A stretch of 64,000 nt of DNA, taken from assembly GCA_028289545.1 (NCBI GenBank), contig JANQPG010000011.1, positions 1-64,000 on the forward strand. Reading direction: 5' to 3'. The notes beneath the pieces are model-generated. The model saw nothing but the letters and a program-made list of their open reading frames with translations. It was not told the DNA's origin and searched no databases. This DNA comes from Woeseiaceae bacterium (lineage in GTDB: Bacteria; Pseudomonadota; Gammaproteobacteria; Steroidobacterales; Woeseiaceae). Position numbers and translations under genes: made by a program. The stretch's first letter is position 1; every line of letters begins with the position of its first letter. Below, in pieces: positions 60,585 through 64,000 of this stretch.

Positions 60585-61892
60585 TTGAAGACCAAGCTGT
60601 CGTTTGCCGGCCGCCTTGCGCTGCTTTGCTCGCTGCTGCTCACCGCCGTAACAGGGTTCGGCGCTGCCTTGAGTTCCGCGCTCGAACCCTGGTGGCTCGC
60701 CTGGCTCATTGCGCTGACCGCTGCGCTGCCGCTGCTGTGGCTCGGCATTGGCCGCATTGCGGCACCTTCCGTCGGCCTGATTCAGGCGCTCACGGACGGC
60801 ATAGACAGTCTCAAGGACAGCGATTTCAGCGTAACGATCGCCGACAAACGCCACGACGAGCTGGGTGACCTCGTACGTGCGCACAACCGGCTCGGCAGCG
60901 TGCTCCGAACGGAGCGCCAGACACTCTATCAACGCGAACTGCTGCTCGACACCGTCATTCAGACGACCGACATTGCGCTGGTCCTCGTCAACCGCAACGG
61001 CACAATCGTGTACTCGAACACCGCCGCAAGGCGTTTGATTCGCGACGGCAAACCCATCAACGGTTTTGTGCTCGACACCCTGCTCGAACGCTTGCCCGCC
61101 GGTTTCTCCGAGGCCGTTCGCGGCGGCCGCGACGGCCTGTTTACGGTCGAAATCGACGAGCCGCAAACCTGGCACCTGTCGCAGAACGGTTTCACGCTGA
61201 ACGCGCAGCAGCACACGCTGTACCTGTTCAAACAGCTGACCCAGGAGCTCGGCCGCCAGGAAGTGGCCACGTGGAAAAAGGTCATCCGGGTCATCAGCCA
61301 CGAGCTCAACAACTCACTCGCGCCCATTTCCTCGCTCGCGCACTCCGGAAAAACCCTGCTGTCGCGCTCGTCCGAGAACGACCAGCTCCTGACGATCTTT
61401 GCGACGATCGAGGACCGCTCATCCCATCTCAAGAACTTCATCGAAAGCTACGCGCGATTTGCGCGCCTGCCGGCGCCGCGCCTGGAGGACGTCGACTGGC
61501 CCGCGTTCCTTGAAACGCTGCGCAACACCGTGCAATACCGCCTGCTCGATCCCGTGCCGGAAATCCGCTGCCGGGTCGATGCTGCGCAATTCGAACAGGT
61601 GCTCATCAATCTGCTGAAGAACGCCCACGAATCGGGCTCTCCCGCCGACAAGGTCACGCTGCGCATCGAGCAGCCCGACGGGCTGACCCGCTTCATCGTA
61701 TCGGACGCGGGCGGCGGAGCCAGCGACACCGTCCTGCAAAACGCACTGCTGCCGTTCTACTCCACGAAGAAGTCGGGCACCGGGCTCGGACTGCCGCTGT
61801 GCCGAGAGATTGTCGAGGCACATGGAGGCAGGCTGTCGCTGTCCAACCGCGACCGGCAGGGTCTCGAGGTGCAAATTGCAATCCCCAGTTGA
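60585..61892 (+). CDS. Sensor histidine kinase, NtrY/AtoS-like
   Basis: A 435-residue kinase. Two membrane helices (LALLCSLLLTAVTGFGAALS and WWLAWLIALTAALPLLWLGI) with almost no periplasmic loop between them, then HAMP (about 62-115), a PAS domain (about 115-210: VIQTTDIALVLVNRNGTIVY) and the kinase core with H239 in VIRVISHELNNSLAPIS, N-box LLKNAHES and G-box GTGLGLPLCREI. The small outside loop suggests that it senses the membrane or the exporter. A TTG start at 60585 has AGGGAG 4 bp upstream. Confidence 0.92.
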   Translation: MKTKLSFAGRLALLCSLLLTAVTGFGAALSSALEPWWLAWLIALTAALPLLWLGIGRIAAPSVGLIQALTDGIDSLKDSDFSVTIADKRHDELGDLVRAHNRLGSVLRTERQTLYQRELLLDTVIQTTDIALVLVNRNGTIVYSNTAARRLIRDGKPINGFVLDTLLERLPAGFSEAVRGGRDGLFTVEIDEPQTWHLSQNGFTLNAQQHTLYLFKQLTQELGRQEVATWKKVIRVISHELNNSLAPISSLAHSGKTLLSRSSENDQLLTIFATIEDRSSHLKNFIESYARFARLPAPRLEDVDWPAFLETLRNTVQYRLLDPVPEIRCRVDAAQFEQVLINLLKNAHESGSPADKVTLRIEQPDGLTRFIVSDAGGGASDTVLQNALLPFYSTKKSGTGLGLPLCREIVEAHGGRLSLSNRDRQGLEVQIAIPS

Positions 61893-61901
61893 GGCACCGA
61901 G

Positions 61902-62390
61902 GTGACCACGCGCAAGCTTCTGAAGACGGTGCACACGCTGGGATCGATCGGGATGGGCGGCGGCATGGTGGCCTACCTCGTGCTGATCAGCTACGGACCG
62001 GAGCCCGCCCTGACAGCGACGTTTGTCGAGTTCCGCGAAGGTATCTATGCGCTGACGCGCTTTGTCATCATGCCCTCCATGGTGCTGGTGTTCATGACCG
62101 GCCTCTTCGCCATGGCCGTTCACTATCCGTTTCAGAACAGGTGGTGGGTTTGGATCAAGGCGGGAAGCGGCCTGCTCGTTTTCGAGGCAGTGCTCGCATC
62201 GATCGATGCGCCGGCCCGCCGTACCGCGGAGGCGTTGCGCGGGGCCCTCGACGAAGGGATCGGCACAGCAAGCGTCGATAGCCTGATTGTCGAACATCGG
62301 GGCGCGCTGTGGGCGTTGCTGGCGCTGATTGCCGTCAACGTTATCCTCGGCGTGTGGCGGCCTCGCTTCTCACGTAAAGAATCAGATTAG
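61902..62390 (+). CDS. Small membrane protein, DUF2269-like
   Basis: A 162-residue protein with four membrane segments: LGSIGMGGGMVAYLVLISYG, RFVIMPSMVLVFMTGLFAMA, WVWIKAGSGLLVFEAVLASI and ALWALLALIAVNVILGVWRP. A GxGGG and conserved H in the first helix region resemble DUF2269. GTG start. It lies 9 bp after the kinase gene, so it may belong to the export operon; its role is unknown. Confidence 0.75.
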   Translation: MTTRKLLKTVHTLGSIGMGGGMVAYLVLISYGPEPALTATFVEFREGIYALTRFVIMPSMVLVFMTGLFAMAVHYPFQNRWWVWIKAGSGLLVFEAVLASIDAPARRTAEALRGALDEGIGTASVDSLIVEHRGALWALLALIAVNVILGVWRPRFSRKESD

Positions 62391-64000
62391 AAAGATTCTC
62401 TATAAACCTGTTTTCTATATGTTTTTCTCTGGCTAGCCCATTCCAGGGCACTGATCGTCAGAGCCGGCAGTGCCGTCAGAGAGACCAGCGCGGCGCCCAG
62501 GATCCCGAACAGCACGATCGCCCCCACGCCGCGGTACAGCTCGGTACCGGCGCCCGGCAGGAAAACCAGCGGCGACAAACCGCACAACGTCGTCAGGGTC
62601 GACATCGCCACCGGCCGCAGCCTCGCCGCAACCGCCCCACGCACTGCATCGAGCGGCGTTGCGCCGTCTTTGAGATTCCGCATCGCGCGATCCACGATGA
62701 GAATCGGGTTGTTGACGACGGTTCCCATCAAAATCAGGAAACCCAGCATCGTGATCATATCGAAGGGCTGACTAATGCCGGGCAGGCCAAACCAGGCCAG
62801 CACTGAGCCGACACCGTTGAACAGTGCGAGGCCAACAATGCCGCCCGCGATGCCCAGCGGAATCGTTGTCATGATCAACAGCGGATAACCCCAGTGACGG
62901 AAGATCGCCACCATGAGCAGGAATATGATGACCAGCGCCACGGGATAGTTGGCGGCCAGGGCCGCTTTGGTTGCGTCCAGCTGGTCGCTGGCACCGGAAA
63001 TGTCGATATTGACGCTCGCCGGCAGCTCGCCGCTTGCCCGCAAGTGCGCAACAACTTCGCTGCGCACCAGTTCGACGCCCTCTTCGAGCGCAATCGACTT
63101 GGGTGGGATGATGTTCAAGGTCACGGTCCGCTGACCGTTAATCCGGCGGATCGTGCTGGTATCGACTGTCTCGTGAATACTGGCCAGCGCGCCGAGCGGC
63201 AGCACGCCCCCGTCGGGCGTGAACACGGGCAGACCGGCCAGGCTGTCGAGGTCCGTGCGCCCTCCACCGCTGCCGTACAAGTAGATGTCGATCTTGTCGT
63301 CCGCCTGGAAGAACTCGTCGACAAACGCACCGTCCGTCAGCGCCGCCACCGTATAGCCCATGTCAGCCGCTCGGAGCCCCAGTTCCGCCGCACGCGTCCA
63401 TACCGGGCGTACCTCGACCATCGGCTGTGCCAGCGCCAGGGCGGACGGGTTCGACTGGATACGCGGATTTTGGAGCACTTCTTCCGCACGCCGGTAGGCG
63501 GCGAGCGCCGCGTCATAAATCACACCCAGGCTGGGACCGGACACGTCGAGATTGATACTGCGCGTGCCGCCGTCGTTGCTGGATATGATCGACCCGCGGG
63601 CCGCAAACGCCCGCATCCCGGGGTAAGTACGGAAACGCTCGGTCAGCGCATCCATCAGCTCCTCGATGTCGCCGACGCGCACCGGTTCGGCGATGATTCG
63701 AGTACTGCCGGCCGTGATACCGATGTTCAGGTATTTGATTGCCGGGACCGGTACCTCACCACGATGGTAGCGCGCGGGATCGTTGTCCACGAACTGCATG
63801 AAGTATTCCTGAACATCGAGCCCGATCCCGGCCATAGTCTCGAGGTTGTAACCCGGCGGCGCACTCATGATCGCAAACGTCTTGGGCTCCTCCCCTTCCG
63901 GAAGGTATTCGGCGGGCGGCGTCAGCCACCAGATCACGGCGATGCTCGCTACCACCGTTGTCGCCAGGGTCGTGATTCTGCGCCTCGGGCTGGCAATCAA
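62387..64000 (-). CDS. RND-family efflux transporter (partial, C-terminal half)
   Basis: About 538 residues of the C-terminal half of an RND pump; the N-terminal half is beyond the window. The fragment begins near TM7 (VVASIAVIWWLTPPAEYLPE), then the porter domain (GLRAADMGYTVAALTDGAFV, DSLAGLPVFTPDGGVLPLGA) and the membrane helices VALVIIFLLMVAIFRHWGYP, IPLGIAGGIVGLALF, MITMLGFLILMGTVVNNPIL, VAMSTLTTLCGLSPLVFLPG and GAIVLFGILGAALVSLTALP. The conserved R-P-V-x-M-T-(S/T)-L segment is clear. The subtype is not decided; the FxPxG of drug pumps reads YLPEG here. Its stop overlaps the end of the small membrane gene by 4 bp. Confidence 0.92.
   Translation of the reverse strand: MIASPRRRITTLATTVVASIAVIWWLTPPAEYLPEGEEPKTFAIMSAPPGYNLETMAGIGLDVQEYFMQFVDNDPARYHRGEVPVPAIKYLNIGITAGSTRIIAEPVRVGDIEELMDALTERFRTYPGMRAFAARGSIISSNDGGTRSINLDVSGPSLGVIYDAALAAYRRAEEVLQNPRIQSNPSALALAQPMVEVRPVWTRAAELGLRAADMGYTVAALTDGAFVDEFFQADDKIDIYLYGSGGGRTDLDSLAGLPVFTPDGGVLPLGALASIHETVDTSTIRRINGQRTVTLNIIPPKSIALEEGVELVRSEVVAHLRASGELPASVNIDISGASDQLDATKAALAANYPVALVIIFLLMVAIFRHWGYPLLIMTTIPLGIAGGIVGLALFNGVGSVLAWFGLPGISQPFDMITMLGFLILMGTVVNNPILIVDRAMRNLKDGATPLDAVRGAVAARLRPVAMSTLTTLCGLSPLVFLPGAGTELYRGVGAIVLFGILGAALVSLTALPALTISALEWASQRKTYRKQVYRESF

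Noticed and set aside
1-64000. Mobile element, phage or integrated island.
   Set aside because: No transposase, integrase, tRNA end or flanking direct repeat was seen; gene content is chromosomal in type.

Overview
The window is GC-rich DNA from a Gram-negative bacterium, most likely a gammaproteobacterium. The evidence is a TonB-dependent receptor, a type V autotransporter, an RND efflux pump, a HemG-type flavodoxin, a tandem universal stress protein and a sigma-54 promoter with its own activator. This assignment is inferred from gene families; there is no rRNA or tRNA gene to anchor it.

Layout. 0-1 kb: partial ArsR regulator and a GNAT acetyltransferase. 1.1-3.6 kb: a tightly overlapping four-gene cassette of two unknown proteins and two phospholipase-D-fold proteins, one carrying a DNA-binding helix-hairpin-helix. 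3.7-6.4 kb: a MarR regulator with a perfect palindrome over its -10 box, followed by two secreted DUF1579-like proteins. 6.5-10.8 kb: TonB receptor and small genes. 10.8-14.9 kb: MOSC protein, thioredoxin-like protein, a His-rich outer-membrane barrel and a secreted acidic protein, read divergently from a MarR regulator with a four-cysteine tail; two copies of a 19-bp palindrome lie between. 14.9-16.3 kb: LysR regulator and a DUF1330 protein. 16.35-28.9 kb: one gene of 12.5 kb for a roughly 4174-residue glycine-rich repeat autotransporter. 29.5-46.7 kb: mostly single metabolic and stress genes (serine hydrolase, GNAT, D-threonine-aldolase-like, deacetylase fused to beta-propeller, ArsR/SRPBCC/AraC cassette, Dph6-like, UspE-like, HIT, SMP-30-like, CNBD-thioredoxin-reductase fusion, HemG-like, methyltransferase). 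46.9-50.4 kb: lipoprotein hydrolase and a TPR protein / histidine kinase / NarL-type regulator operon ending in a clear terminator. 50.4-54.0 kb: a second member of a large anchored repeat-protein family (the first is at 32.7-34.8 kb), a ferritin-like protein whose ribosome binding site can be masked by a hairpin, and a Rap1a-like protein.

54.1-62.4 kb: probably the most coherent system. A textbook sigma-54 -24/-12 promoter with upstream repeats precedes a 77-aa protein, a membrane-fusion protein, an ABC ATPase, two MacB/FtsX-type permeases, a sigma-54 response regulator and its histidine kinase. This looks like a self-controlled export operon. The window ends inside an RND transporter gene on the opposite strand.

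No tRNA, rRNA, CRISPR array, insertion sequence, phage gene or replication origin was recognised.
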